Positions 6,747 to 16,035 of a stretch of DNA of 22,624 bases are shown here, piece after piece (positions within the stretch are counted from its first letter, which is position 1; each line of letters opens with the position of its first letter). The stretch spans positions 1 to 22,624 of the forward strand of contig JAITBV010000033.1 of the NCBI GenBank assembly GCA_031283395.1, read 5' to 3'. The position numbers and the translations under genes are program-made. The notes under the pieces are model-generated. The model was given only the letters and a program-made list of their open reading frames with translations, had not been told where the DNA came from and ran no database searches. Source of the stretch: Candidatus Adiutrix sp. (GTDB taxonomy: Bacteria; Desulfobacterota; Desulfarculia; Adiutricales; Adiutricaceae).

Positions 6747-8149
6747 TGGCTTTCTCCGCCGCCTTCGTCCATCCCGTTGCTCATAAGACGCAGGGTTTCT
6801 TCGCCCGCCAGATGAACGTTGCCGGCTCCCAAGGTCAGAAGGACATCGCCCGGAGCCAGGCTTTCGGCCAGAATTTCAGCCAGGCCGGACAGATCGGCCT
6901 GATAGCGGACATCGCGATGCCCGTGGCAATGGATGGCCTCGGCCAGGCGTTGGGCGTCAACGCCCTCAATAGGTGCTTCTCCCGCGTTGTAGATATCGGT
7001 GACGATGAGCCGGTCGGTCTGGTTGAAGGACGATATGAAATCGTTAAACAGATTCTGAGTGCGGCTTGGCCGATGCGGCTGAAAGACCACCACCCGGCGC
7101 CGCTTGGGAAAACACTCGGTCAGGGTGGACAGGGTGGCTTTTATTTCCGTGGGGTGATGACCGTAGTCGTCCAGAAAGGTCACGCCCCGGGCTTCGCCCT
7201 TTCTTTCAAAACGGCGCCCCACCCCCTTGAGTTCCGCCAGGCCGGCGATGACTGCCCCGGGCTCAAGGCCCATCTCCAGACCCACGGCCGCGGCAGCCAG
7301 GGAGTTCAAGACGTTGTGGCGGCCGGGAACATTCAGGTCAACCCGGCCCAGGTCATGTCCTGACCGACAGAGGTCGAAGGAGTAACCCCAGTCGCCACAC
7401 TGAACATTACGGGCTGAAATTTCGGCCTGTCCCGACAGGCCGTAGGTCAGATAGCGTTTTTTGACCTTGGGGATCAGACTTTGGACATTGGCGTCATCCA
7501 GGCAGAGAACGGAGAAGCCGTAAAAGGGCACCTTGTTGATGAAGGCCAGAAAGTCTTCCTTGAGATGATCCAGGTCACGGAAGTAATTCATGTGCTCCTG
7601 GTCTATGTTGGTCACCACGGCGATGGTGGGGCTCAGAAGCAGAAAGGAACCGTCTGATTCATCGGCTTCGGCCACCATAAGTTCACCTTGGCCCAGACGG
7701 GCTCCCACGCCCAGGTGGTTAAGCCTGCCGCCGATGACCAGAGTTGGATCCAGTCCGGCCTTGGTCAGAATAGCACCCACCAGGGAGGTCGTGGTGGTCT
7801 TGCCGTGGCTGCCGGCCACTGCCACGGCGTATTTCAGGCGCATCAATTCGGCCAGCATCTCAGCCCGGGGGATGACCGGGATGAAATCACGCCGGGCCGC
7901 GAGCACCTCCGGATTGTCATCGGGCACGGCCGAAGAAACCACCACCACTTCCGCCCCGCGCACGTTGAGGCCGCAATGGCCAAAGGTGACTTCCGCTCCA
8001 AGTTCAGCCAACCGACGGGTGATGTCGCTGGCCTTGAGATCTGAGCCGCTGATTTTATGGCCTAGATTCAACAGAACTTCAGCCAGACCGCACATACCGA
8101 TGCCGCCGATGCCCACGAAATGAATATGCCGCCTTTTTTCCCTGAACAT
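6743..8149 (-). CDS. murC: UDP-N-acetylmuramate--L-alanine ligase MurC
   Basis: MurC adds L-Ala to UDP-MurNAc, the first amino acid of the stem peptide, using ATP. The N-terminal nucleotide-binding motif is HFVGIGGIGMCGLAEVLL (10-27). The ATP P-loop is GSHGKTTTT (113-121), and the Mur ligase motif EADESDGS follows. I chose the ATG at 8149 (468 residues) because it gives the usual MurC N-terminus and has AAGGA 10 nt upstream. An in-frame TTG at 8206 would add 19 residues and leave only 8 nt after murG, but its AGGGA sits too close. The stop overlaps murB as ATGA. Confidence 0.96.
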   Translation of the reverse strand: MFREKRRHIHFVGIGGIGMCGLAEVLLNLGHKISGSDLKASDITRRLAELGAEVTFGHCGLNVRGAEVVVVSSAVPDDNPEVLAARRDFIPVIPRAEMLAELMRLKYAVAVAGSHGKTTTTSLVGAILTKAGLDPTLVIGGRLNHLGVGARLGQGELMVAEADESDGSFLLLSPTIAVVTNIDQEHMNYFRDLDHLKEDFLAFINKVPFYGFSVLCLDDANVQSLIPKVKKRYLTYGLSGQAEISARNVQCGDWGYSFDLCRSGHDLGRVDLNVPGRHNVLNSLAAAAVGLEMGLEPGAVIAGLAELKGVGRRFERKGEARGVTFLDDYGHHPTEIKATLSTLTECFPKRRRVVVFQPHRPSRTQNLFNDFISSFNQTDRLIVTDIYNAGEAPIEGVDAQRLAEAIHCHGHRDVRYQADLSGLAEILAESLAPGDVLLTLGAGNVHLAGEETLRLMSNGMDEGGGESQ

Positions 8150-8214
8150 CCTTATAAATTCCTTGAGCAGTTTTTTAAGCCTTACGGCCGACGATTCGGG
8201 AATCAATTCCCTAT

Positions 8215-9333
8215 TTAAGACGGGTCGACGGCGATCCGGTCCGGCCGTCCGGCCAGTTCCAGGCAGATCCCGGCCAGTCGGGCATCGGCGTCCAGGCGGG
8301 CCAGCGAGGCTGCGGCTTGGGACATGGCGGCCAATTTTTCCGGGGCGGTCAACAGCCCGGACAAAACCTTAGTCAGGGCCTCCGGGGTCAGACCGGCCTG
8401 GGACATAACAACGGCCGCCCCGCCGGCTTCGACAAAACCGGCGTTAAGAGCCTGGTGGTCATCGGCAGCGGTAGGCAGAGGAACCAGCACCGCCGGGAGG
8501 CGGGCCGCCGCCAGTTCAGAGAGGGTGATGGCCCCGGCCCGGCCCACGACCAAGTCGGCCCGGCTGTAGAGCGCGGCCATGTCCTGGTAAAATTCGGCCG
8601 CCTCGGCCTCCACCTCGGCCTCCCGGTAAATGCGCCGCACCTCGCCTAAGTCGGTTGTTCCGGTCTGGTGGATGATATTGACAGCCAGCCCTTCCCGGAC
8701 CAAGCCGGCCAAGGCCGGAGCCGCCGCCATATTCAAGGCTCTGGCCCCCTGACTGCCGCCGGTGACCAGGATAGTCAGCGGCCGGCGCTTGAAATTCCGC
8801 TCCATTTCATGAAGGGCCGCGATTTCCGGACGCACGGGGTTGCCGATTACCACGGTCCGGTCGGTCGGGAAAGCCGTTTTGGCCTCTTCGAAACCCAGGC
8901 AGACACGGGTGGCCAGACGGCCCAGAATCTTGTTGCTCAGGCCGGCCCGGGAATTCTGCTCGTGGATGACCAGGGGCAGGCGCAGAAACCAGGCGGCCAG
9001 GCCCACCGGCACGGTAACATAACCGCCGGCTCCAAAACAGACCCGGGGCCGATAGGACCGCAAAAGTCTCAAGGCCTCCCAAAAGCCGGTCCAGACCAGC
9101 CACAATCCTTTTAGGCGGGCGGCCGGACCCAGACCCTTCCAGGCGCCGGTCTTAAGCGTGACCCGCCGGAACCCGGCCGGGTCCACAATTGCGGACTCCA
9201 CAGGCCGGCCGGTGCCCACAAAAAGGCAATCGGCCTCCGGTCTAGCTTTTTTCAAGGCCAGGGCCAAAGAGAGAGTCGGCCACAGGTGTCCTCCCGTGCC
9301 GCCGGCGGCCAATATGAAGCGCGATCCAACCAT
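8215..9333 (-). CDS. murG: Lipid II synthase MurG (UDP-GlcNAc transferase)
   Basis: MurG is a GT28 glycosyltransferase at the inner face of the membrane. It adds GlcNAc to lipid I to make lipid II. The start at 9333 gives 372 residues beginning MVGSRFILAAGGTGGHLWP, the classical MurG N-terminus with the GGTGGH loop at 11-16. AAGGA lies 5 nt upstream of this ATG. A longer frame to 9432 would overlap ftsW by 77 nt and adds residues atypical for the family. Further motifs are FGAGGYVTVPVGLAA, HEQNSRAGLSNK, TGGSQGA and the donor-binding GRAGAITLSELAA. The gap after ftsW is 22 nt. Confidence 0.96.
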   Translation of the reverse strand: MVGSRFILAAGGTGGHLWPTLSLALALKKARPEADCLFVGTGRPVESAIVDPAGFRRVTLKTGAWKGLGPAARLKGLWLVWTGFWEALRLLRSYRPRVCFGAGGYVTVPVGLAAWFLRLPLVIHEQNSRAGLSNKILGRLATRVCLGFEEAKTAFPTDRTVVIGNPVRPEIAALHEMERNFKRRPLTILVTGGSQGARALNMAAAPALAGLVREGLAVNIIHQTGTTDLGEVRRIYREAEVEAEAAEFYQDMAALYSRADLVVGRAGAITLSELAAARLPAVLVPLPTAADDHQALNAGFVEAGGAAVVMSQAGLTPEALTKVLSGLLTAPEKLAAMSQAAASLARLDADARLAGICLELAGRPDRIAVDPS

Positions 9334-9355
9334 CGTTTCCTTAAGTTTTGACCTG

Positions 9356-10516
9356 TCAAGCCAGAACCCGGGCTGCCTTGAAGGCCCGGGGAGTCCGCTC
9401 GGGCAGTTCGCCCTGACACTGGCTGGAGACATTCATTAGCATCCCTAAGGCCGCACAGCAGACCAGAAGATTGGTCCCACCGTAACTGAAAAACGGCAAA
9501 GGCAGACCCTTGGTGGGAATCAGGGCCGTCACCACGGCCATGTTGAGAAATGCGGGTACGGCCACCACCAGCGTGGCGCCCAGAGCCAGATAAACCCCGC
9601 TGTAATCCCGGGCCGCGGCCGCCCGGGCTATGGACAGGCCCCGGAAGGCTAGGACTAAAAACAGGGTTCCGATCACGAAGACGCCCGCCAGGCCGACCTC
9701 TTCGGCCAACACGGAAAAAATGAAATCAGTGTGCGGCTCGGGCAAAAAGAAGAGTTTCTGTTGGCTGGCCCCCGGACCCTGACCCCACAATCCTCCGGAG
9801 GCGAAGGCATAAAAGGAATGGATGATGTGATAGCCCGCGCCTTGAGGATCGGACCAGGGATCGAGAAAGGCGGCAATACGTCGAAGCCGGTAAGCGTAAC
9901 TGGTTATCTCATAATAGAGAACCGCTCCCCCGGCCAGGCTCAAGGCGGCCAAATGCCAAATCTTTATGCCGGCCACGCCCATCATGATGAAGGCTATCAT
10001 GGCCACTGAAAAAGCTGTGCCCAGATCCGGCTCGGCCAGGATCAGACCCACGGTGAGGCCGAGTATGCTCAGATGCGGCAGAAGCCCGTAGATGAAGCTG
10101 GCATTCCTTGATCCTTTGCGACTCAGGGAATAAGCCAGATAGATCACTATGGCCAGCTTGGCCGTCTCCGAAGGCTGGAAGGTCAGACCGGGCAGTCTTA
10201 GCCAGCGGTGGGCGCCGCCCACCTGATGACCCACGCCGGGCACGAGAACCAGGGCCAGACCAATAAGGCTAACGGCCAGAGCCGGATAGGCCAGGCGGAG
10301 CCAGAATTGATAGGGCACCCGGGAGATAATCAACATCAGGACCAGGCCCAGTATCAGGTTGCGAAGTTGGGGCCGGAAAAAGTAGTAGGCGTCTCCAAAA
10401 CGCTGTTCGGCCATGATGGAGCTGGCCGACAGGAGCATGACCAATCCCAGCCCGGACAGACTCAGGACCAGAACCAGAATCAGAGCGTCGAAAGGCGCCT
10501 TCTTTTCTTCATCCAT
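9356..10516 (-). CDS. ftsW: Septal peptidoglycan glycosyltransferase FtsW (SEDS family)
   Basis: FtsW polymerises lipid II into glycan strands at the septum together with FtsI. The 386-residue protein has about ten hydrophobic segments beginning at residue 10. SEDS motifs are present: GGAHRWLRLPGLTFQPSE (100-117), AEPDLGTA (161-168) and LPEPHTDFIFSVLAEEVG (258-275). The last contains the catalytic Asp 264, equivalent to D297 of E. coli FtsW. PFFSYGGTNLLV follows near the end. FtsW is preferred over RodA because of its place between murD and murG. The ATG is preceded by an AGGGT site and lies 38 nt after murD. Confidence 0.96.
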   Translation of the reverse strand: MDEEKKAPFDALILVLVLSLSGLGLVMLLSASSIMAEQRFGDAYYFFRPQLRNLILGLVLMLIISRVPYQFWLRLAYPALAVSLIGLALVLVPGVGHQVGGAHRWLRLPGLTFQPSETAKLAIVIYLAYSLSRKGSRNASFIYGLLPHLSILGLTVGLILAEPDLGTAFSVAMIAFIMMGVAGIKIWHLAALSLAGGAVLYYEITSYAYRLRRIAAFLDPWSDPQGAGYHIIHSFYAFASGGLWGQGPGASQQKLFFLPEPHTDFIFSVLAEEVGLAGVFVIGTLFLVLAFRGLSIARAAAARDYSGVYLALGATLVVAVPAFLNMAVVTALIPTKGLPLPFFSYGGTNLLVCCAALGMLMNVSSQCQGELPERTPRAFKAARVLA

Positions 10517-10554
10517 GTCGCTGAACCCTACAAGGGGTGGACCAAGGGCGGCTC

Positions 10555-11907
10555 CTAGGCCGCCTTGGCCTGCCGCTTCACTTCTTTGGCGAAGGTTTCG
10601 CCGCGGTGCTTGTAATCTTTGAACATATCAAAGCTGGCGCAGGCCGGAGACAGGAGCACCACCGAACCCTTGGTCGCCGCGGCCCGGGCCTGGCGGACAG
10701 CCTCTGCCATGCTGTCGGCCACGCTTATGGGCGCGGCTCCGGCCAGGGCCGAGCTGATTTTGTCTCGATCCTCGCCGATCAGGACCAACTGCTTGACCTT
10801 TTCATGGATGGGTTTGTAGAGAAGGCGGAAATCCTGTCCCTTGGACTGGCCGCCGGCGATCAGAACAACAGGAGACTTGAAACTGGCCAGGGCCATGGTC
10901 ACCGCCCCTATATTGGTTCCCTTGGAATCGTCATAATACTTGATTTGACCATATTCGCCGACCAGTTCCAGACGATGCTTCCGGGGTGTAAAATCCACAG
11001 CCGCGTCCAGGGCTTTCTGGGCGCTTATTCCAAGCTTGGAGGCCAGGCCGACGGCGGCCATTACGTTTTCCTGGTTGTGGACGCCCTCCAGTTTGAAATC
11101 CGCCCAGTACCGCCCGGCCGTTTCTCGGCCGGCTTCGGCCACCAGAATTTCGTCGCGATGGATCCAGGCCCCGTGGCGCTGCCTTCTCCGGCGGGAAAAA
11201 CCGAACCTGGCGGCCACAGTGCTTTTATGGAAAAGGAGTGGGTCATCCTCGTTCATCACGGCCAGGTCATGGGGTGTCTGATTGATTAGGATCCTGGCCT
11301 TGGCCCGGAAATATTCAGCCATGTCCGCATAGCGGTCGAGATGGTCAGGACAGACGTTCAGAATGGCCGCGGCCGAGGCGTGAAAGACGCTGGCCGTTTC
11401 CATCTGGTAGCTGGAAACCTCCACGATGGCGGCTTGGGCCTTCTGACCGCTCAGGATGAAACGACTCCAGGGCTCTCCGATATTGCCGCCCACAAAAACA
11501 GATATTTTGTTTTTACGGCAGATGTGTCCCAACAATCCGGTGGTGGTGGTTTTGCCGTTGGAGCCGGTTATGGCCAAAAGAGGCACCCGGATCATGGAAG
11601 AAGCCAATTCCATCTCTCCGGTGACCGGCACTTTGCGGCTGGCCGCTAGAAGTCCGGGGAAACTCCAGGGAATGCCCGGGCTTAAGACCACCAGTTCAAC
11701 ATTCTTGAAGCCATCGGCGGCCCTGCTGCCCAAAGCCCATTTCACCGGGCGGCCCTGGAAACGGTCCAGAGCCTCGTTCAATTCCGAGGCAGGCTTCTGG
11801 TCACAGATGGTCACTTCGGCGCCGGCTTCAAGCAAAAGTTCCGCCGCCCATTGGCCAGACAGGCCCGCGCCTACGACCAGGCACTTTCCAAATCTTCTTT
11901 CAGCCAC
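10555..11907 (-). CDS. murD: UDP-N-acetylmuramoyl-L-alanine--D-glutamate ligase MurD
   Basis: MurD adds D-Glu to UDP-MurNAc-L-Ala in the cytoplasm using ATP. The protein has 450 residues. An N-terminal Rossmann-like motif reads LVVGAGLSGQWAAELL (10-25). The P-loop is GSNGKTTTT (115-123), and NVCPDHLDRY and DDSKGTN are conserved Mur ligase segments. The start codon is GTG, supported by a strong AGGAGG Shine-Dalgarno 8 nt upstream, the best in the cluster. This gene follows the largest gap inside the mraZ-to-ftsQ block apart from that before murC (67 nt after mraY). Part of its Shine-Dalgarno lies in a potential stem, described separately. Confidence 0.96.
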   Translation of the reverse strand: MAERRFGKCLVVGAGLSGQWAAELLLEAGAEVTICDQKPASELNEALDRFQGRPVKWALGSRAADGFKNVELVVLSPGIPWSFPGLLAASRKVPVTGEMELASSMIRVPLLAITGSNGKTTTTGLLGHICRKNKISVFVGGNIGEPWSRFILSGQKAQAAIVEVSSYQMETASVFHASAAAILNVCPDHLDRYADMAEYFRAKARILINQTPHDLAVMNEDDPLLFHKSTVAARFGFSRRRRQRHGAWIHRDEILVAEAGRETAGRYWADFKLEGVHNQENVMAAVGLASKLGISAQKALDAAVDFTPRKHRLELVGEYGQIKYYDDSKGTNIGAVTMALASFKSPVVLIAGGQSKGQDFRLLYKPIHEKVKQLVLIGEDRDKISSALAGAAPISVADSMAEAVRQARAAATKGSVVLLSPACASFDMFKDYKHRGETFAKEVKRQAKAA

Positions 11908-11917
11908 TGATTGCCCT

Positions 11918-11940
11918 CCTTAAAAAAACACAAGTTAAGG
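11918..11940 (-). promoter_or_regulatory. Possible stem overlapping the murD Shine-Dalgarno
   Basis: On the transcribed strand CCTTAA (11940-11935) can pair with TTAAGG (11923-11918) around an 11-nt loop rich in U. The 3' arm includes the AAGG part of the AAGGAGG ribosome binding site of murD, so pairing would hide it. The stem is only 6 bp and AU-rich, so it may not be stable. The reading is tentative. Confidence 0.25.
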
Positions 11941-11974
11941 CCAGGGACGAGCCCTTCATCGGCGAGAAAGCCAC

Positions 11975-13054
11975 TCATCTCACCTTCAAAGTGGACAGCC
12001 CGATCATGGCCAGGATGATGGCGATAATCCAGAATCTGACGATAATTTTTGGCTCCGACCAGCCTTTCAGTTCGAAGTGGTGATGGAGCGGAGCCATGCG
12101 AAAAACTCTCCTGCCGCCGGTCAGCCGGAAATAGCCGACCTGAATGATGACGCTTAAGGCCTCCATGACGAAAAGGCCGCCGACGACGATGAGAATAAGT
12201 TCCTGTTTGGCGATTAGAGCCGCGATCCCCAGGAAGCCGCCTAAGGAAAGGGAGCCCACATCGCCCATGAATATCTCGGCCGGATAGGTGTTATACCAAA
12301 GAAAACCTAGGACCGAGCCGGCCAAGGCCGCCAATAGCACCGTGACCTCGGCCGCCTCGGGAACGAAACTTATTTGCAGATACTGAGCGAAACGGGCGTT
12401 GCCGGCACAATAGATGAAAACCATGTAGGTCAGGGTGGCAATGATCACGGGGCCGGCGGCCAACCCGTCGAGACCGTCGGTCAGATTTACGGCGTTGGAG
12501 GCCCCGCAGATGACCAGGGCGGCGAAGGGAATGTAGAACAGGCCCATATCCAGACTAAGCTCTTTGAAGATCGGCAGGTACAGTACCGTGTCGAAGGCCG
12601 GCGAGATATACAAAAGGGTTCCGGCGACCAGGCCGATCCCAAGCTGAACCAGGAATTTCCGGGAAGCCGTCAGGCCCTGATTGTGCCGCCGTTTGATTTT
12701 AAGGTAATCGTCATGGAACCCCAGGGCTCCCAGGCTCAGACCGCAGAACAAGGTCATCCAGATGGATGATTCGCCGAGATCGACCCACATCAGGGTCGAA
12801 ATCAGGGCCGCTAGAATGATCAGGATACCTCCCATGGTGGGAGTGCCTGATTTTTTTTTGTGCGAAACGGGCCCCTCTTCCCGGATATACTGCCGGATCT
12901 GGTAATTCTTGATCAGAGAGATGAACCGGCTGCCAATGGCCAACCAGATGACCAGGGAACAAAATGCCGCCAGGATGCTTCTGAAGGTCAGATATTTGAA
13001 GACGTTGAAAAAACTGACTTCTTCGGTCAATATGGCAAACAGCTGGTAAATCAT
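11975..13054 (-). CDS. mraY: Phospho-MurNAc-pentapeptide transferase MraY
   Basis: MraY is a polytopic inner-membrane enzyme that transfers phospho-MurNAc-pentapeptide to undecaprenyl phosphate, making lipid I. The 359 residues match the family length. Diagnostic motifs are KKKSGTPTMGGILI (66-79), the paired Asp in GFHDDYLKIKRRHNQGL (D115, D116), NLTDGLDGLA (190-199), MGDVGSLSLGG (263-273) and the HHHFELKGWSEPKI loop (324-337). About ten hydrophobic helices can be seen. The ATG overlaps the murF stop as ATGA, which suggests coupled translation. Confidence 0.97.
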   Translation of the reverse strand: MIYQLFAILTEEVSFFNVFKYLTFRSILAAFCSLVIWLAIGSRFISLIKNYQIRQYIREEGPVSHKKKSGTPTMGGILIILAALISTLMWVDLGESSIWMTLFCGLSLGALGFHDDYLKIKRRHNQGLTASRKFLVQLGIGLVAGTLLYISPAFDTVLYLPIFKELSLDMGLFYIPFAALVICGASNAVNLTDGLDGLAAGPVIIATLTYMVFIYCAGNARFAQYLQISFVPEAAEVTVLLAALAGSVLGFLWYNTYPAEIFMGDVGSLSLGGFLGIAALIAKQELILIVVGGLFVMEALSVIIQVGYFRLTGGRRVFRMAPLHHHFELKGWSEPKIIVRFWIIAIILAMIGLSTLKVR

Positions 13055-14502
13055 CCAAGCCTCGTCTCAAATTCGGTTTTGACGCTGGGGCGGGTGCCGC
13101 CGTTGACCCGGAGATACTCTACCGCCCGTTCCAGAGATATCCCTCGGGAACCCTTGACCAGGACCGCCCCCCGGGGCCACTCGGCCAGCACCCAGGCCGC
13201 CGCCTCTTCCGGGGCGGCGAATTCCCGCGTGGCCGAGCTTGGCAGACCGGCCCGGCGGGCCGCGCGGGCGGTGCAAACAGACAAAGGCCCCACCAGAGCC
13301 AGATAATCAAGCCCCAGGTTAACGGCCAGTCGGCCGATATGACGATGAAGAGACTTACCGTTGACGCCCAATTCCAGCATATCGCCCAGAATGGCTCCGC
13401 GTCGGCCGCTGGTTTTAAAGCCGGCCAAAACCGAAAGGCCGGCCGTCATGGAAGCCGGATTGGCGTTATAGCTGTCATCCAGCACCCATAGGCCACCGTT
13501 GGTCTGAAAGGGGTCGAGACGGCCGGGGAACCCCCGGACCGCTTCCAGGCCCTGTTGGATCCGGTCCCAATTAACCCCGGCCCCCAAGGCGGCGGCGGCG
13601 GCGGCCAAGGCGTTTTGGGCGTTATGTCGACCCGGAAGTTTAAGTTCCACCCGGCGCCCCCCGGCCGCCCCAGGCCCGTAGATAGTCAAGCTTTGGCTTG
13701 ACAGTGACCGCGGCTCGACCCGGCCCAGGCGGATGTTTGATCTTGCCGTGCTCCCGAAATACAGTCGGTTGCCGCCGAAACGGGCGGCCTCAGCTGGTAA
13801 CCACGGGTCATCATCATTTACTACGGCCAGGGCGTCTTCCTTAAGGCCGGCGAAGAGTTCGCCCTTGGCCTTGGCCACCCTGGCCACCGTGCCGAAGAAT
13901 TCCAGATGAGCCGGCCCGATTGAAGTGATCAGGGCCACATCGGGCTCGGCTATACTGGTCAAGCGGGCTATTTCCCCAGCCGCGCTCATGCCCATTTCCA
14001 AAACCGCGATCCTGGTTTTCCGGTCCAGGCGGGCGAGGGTGAGAGGCAGACCAATAAGATTGTTGAAATTGCCGGCTGTGGCCAGAAGATGCCTATCTTC
14101 AAGCTTCAGAATGGCGGCCAGCATTTCCTTGGTCGTCGTCTTGCCGTTGGAGCCGGTGACAGCCACAACCCGGAGGGGGCGGCAACGCCTGAGGCTACCG
14201 GCCAAATCCCCCAGCGCCTTCAAGGTATCGGCTACGTGGATGGATTTAGGGCCGGCCTCACCCGTAAGGCCCCGCTGGACCACCACAGCCAGGGCTCCCT
14301 TGGCCAGGGCTTGAGCCGCATGATCGTGGCCGTCAAATCTTGGACCGGTCAAGGCCACAAAGATCTCTCCCGGCCGGATGGTCCGGCTGTCGGTGGACAG
14401 GCCTTTCACTCCCTGAGCGGTCAGCCTGGACAAATCTTTCCCGCTACTCAGAGTCCCGGCGTTTTCCAAAATCCAGTCCAGTTTTAAGCCCAGGGTTTTC
14501 AC
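13051..14502 (-). CDS. murF: UDP-MurNAc-tripeptide--D-alanyl-D-alanine ligase MurF
   Basis: MurF joins D-Ala-D-Ala to the UDP-MurNAc-tripeptide and completes the cytoplasmic precursor. The 483-residue protein shows the Mur N-terminal domain with GLSTDSRTIRPGEIFVAL (34-51), the P-loop TGSNGKTTTKEML (116-128) and the central segment LPGRHNAQNALAAAA. DDSYNANPASM is a MurF hallmark. The start is GTG and overlaps the murE stop as GTGA. The stop overlaps mraY. Its substrate D-Ala-D-Ala must come from a Ddl encoded elsewhere. Confidence 0.96.
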   Translation of the reverse strand: MKTLGLKLDWILENAGTLSSGKDLSRLTAQGVKGLSTDSRTIRPGEIFVALTGPRFDGHDHAAQALAKGALAVVVQRGLTGEAGPKSIHVADTLKALGDLAGSLRRCRPLRVVAVTGSNGKTTTKEMLAAILKLEDRHLLATAGNFNNLIGLPLTLARLDRKTRIAVLEMGMSAAGEIARLTSIAEPDVALITSIGPAHLEFFGTVARVAKAKGELFAGLKEDALAVVNDDDPWLPAEAARFGGNRLYFGSTARSNIRLGRVEPRSLSSQSLTIYGPGAAGGRRVELKLPGRHNAQNALAAAAAALGAGVNWDRIQQGLEAVRGFPGRLDPFQTNGGLWVLDDSYNANPASMTAGLSVLAGFKTSGRRGAILGDMLELGVNGKSLHRHIGRLAVNLGLDYLALVGPLSVCTARAARRAGLPSSATREFAAPEEAAAWVLAEWPRGAVLVKGSRGISLERAVEYLRVNGGTRPSVKTEFETRLG

Positions 14503-16019
14503 GGCTTCCAGCCCGCCTTTTCAAGTGCCTTTGCCGCCTCTTGCCGGTCATTGAGCTGAATTTTTTTCCGCCCGATGATCTGGTAATCCTCATGGCCTTT
14601 ACCGGCAATGAGCAAAACATCTCCCTGGCCCAGGAGGCTGACCGCCTCTTCAATGGCCGCGCGCCGGTCTTCCATGAGCAGATAGCCGCCCGGCCGCCAG
14701 TCGTCAACCTTCAATTCGCCGGCTTGGAAACGGGTCAGTTTCAGGGGAGTCAATCCGGCTTCTATACCGGCCAGGATGGCCCCTGGTTCCTCGGTCCGGG
14801 GATTGTCCGAAGTCAGGAAGGTCAAATCGGCCCTGATCCCGGCCACCTGACCCATGAGAGCTCTTTTGCCCTGATCCCTATCGCCGCCACAGCCGAAGAG
14901 TACCAGGAGACGGGCCGGATTAAGCGCCCGGGCGCCGGCCAGAGCTTCGGCCAGGGCCTCGGGAGTGTGAGCGTAATCCACCAGCACCAGCGGGTCGTCC
15001 CCAATTTCTTCCAGCCGTCCAGGCGCTCCAGGGCAAACGGCCAGAGTCTCCCGGATGCTCTCCGGTTCCAGGCGCAGGGTCAGGGCCAGAGCGGCGGCGG
15101 CCAGAATATTGTAGGCGTTGATTTTGGCCAGTAAAGGTGAAGTCTGTTGCCAGCGGCCGCCAGGATGGACGATATCCAGAATCAATCCTTTACGGCTCAA
15201 GGTCAGGTTTTCGCCTCTCACATCGGCCCGGCTGTTGAATCCGTAGGTCAGGGCACCTTTGCCCATTTCTCCGGCCAAGCGGGCGCCGTATTCATCATCG
15301 ACATTGATCACGGCCCGGCCACCTCCGGGCTTGAGGTGCCGATCGAACAAGAGCTTTTTGGCCTGATAATAACTCTCCATGTCCTGATGAAAATCCAGGT
15401 GGTCTCGACTGAGATTACTGAAAAGGGCCGCCTCGAAACTGAGACCGGTCACCCGGCCCAAGGCCAGGGCATGAGATGATATTTCCAGCACGGCCGACCG
15501 GCAACCGGCCGCGACCATATCTGCCAGGCAGGCTGACAAAAGCGGCCCTTCAGGTGTGGTGTTGACGGCCGGCCGCACCTCTCCCGGCCAGCGGAAATTC
15601 ACCGTGCCCATTACCCCCGGCCGAAGTCCGGCCCGTTTCAAAACAGCTTCCAGGAGATAGGCGGTGGTGGTTTTGCCGTTGGTGCCTGTCAAACCGACCA
15701 AAATCATTTTTTCTCCGGGGCGGCTGTAAATGATGGACGCAGCCAAAGCCATAAGGGGCCTCAACCGGCCTTCCTCTCCCAAAATACGGGGCACAGGCAG
15801 ATCGACAAGATCCTCGCCGCTCAGAAGTACTGCCGCCGCGCCCCTGGCCAGGGCTTCATCCACAAATTGCCGGCCGTGAAACCTGGTTCCGGGGAGGGCG
15901 GCAAATATCCAACCAGGCCGGACCGCGCGAGAATTTTCGGTCAGGCCGCAAATTTCGGCTTCTCCGGGACCGTGGAGTTCCAAGTTCAACTGACCTGCCA
16001 GGCGGCTTAAAGTGACCAT
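14499..16019 (-). CDS. murE: UDP-MurNAc-tripeptide synthetase MurE (meso-DAP type)
   Basis: MurE adds the third stem residue to UDP-MurNAc-L-Ala-D-Glu. The P-loop is TGTNGKTTT (111-119), and HLDFH (207-211) and VDYAHTPEAL (347-356) are conserved. The motif DNPRTEEP (405-412) corresponds to the DNPR signature of enzymes that use meso-diaminopimelate, so a DAP-type peptidoglycan is expected. I chose the ATG at 16019 (506 residues) with GGGA about 7 nt upstream, 16 nt after ftsI. A longer frame to 16094 overlaps ftsI and adds 25 residues not typical of MurE. The stop overlaps the murF GTG. Confidence 0.95.
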   Translation of the reverse strand: MVTLSRLAGQLNLELHGPGEAEICGLTENSRAVRPGWIFAALPGTRFHGRQFVDEALARGAAAVLLSGEDLVDLPVPRILGEEGRLRPLMALAASIIYSRPGEKMILVGLTGTNGKTTTAYLLEAVLKRAGLRPGVMGTVNFRWPGEVRPAVNTTPEGPLLSACLADMVAAGCRSAVLEISSHALALGRVTGLSFEAALFSNLSRDHLDFHQDMESYYQAKKLLFDRHLKPGGGRAVINVDDEYGARLAGEMGKGALTYGFNSRADVRGENLTLSRKGLILDIVHPGGRWQQTSPLLAKINAYNILAAAALALTLRLEPESIRETLAVCPGAPGRLEEIGDDPLVLVDYAHTPEALAEALAGARALNPARLLVLFGCGGDRDQGKRALMGQVAGIRADLTFLTSDNPRTEEPGAILAGIEAGLTPLKLTRFQAGELKVDDWRPGGYLLMEDRRAAIEEAVSLLGQGDVLLIAGKGHEDYQIIGRKKIQLNDRQEAAKALEKAGWKP

Positions 16020-16035
16020 GTCCAATCCCGAATAG

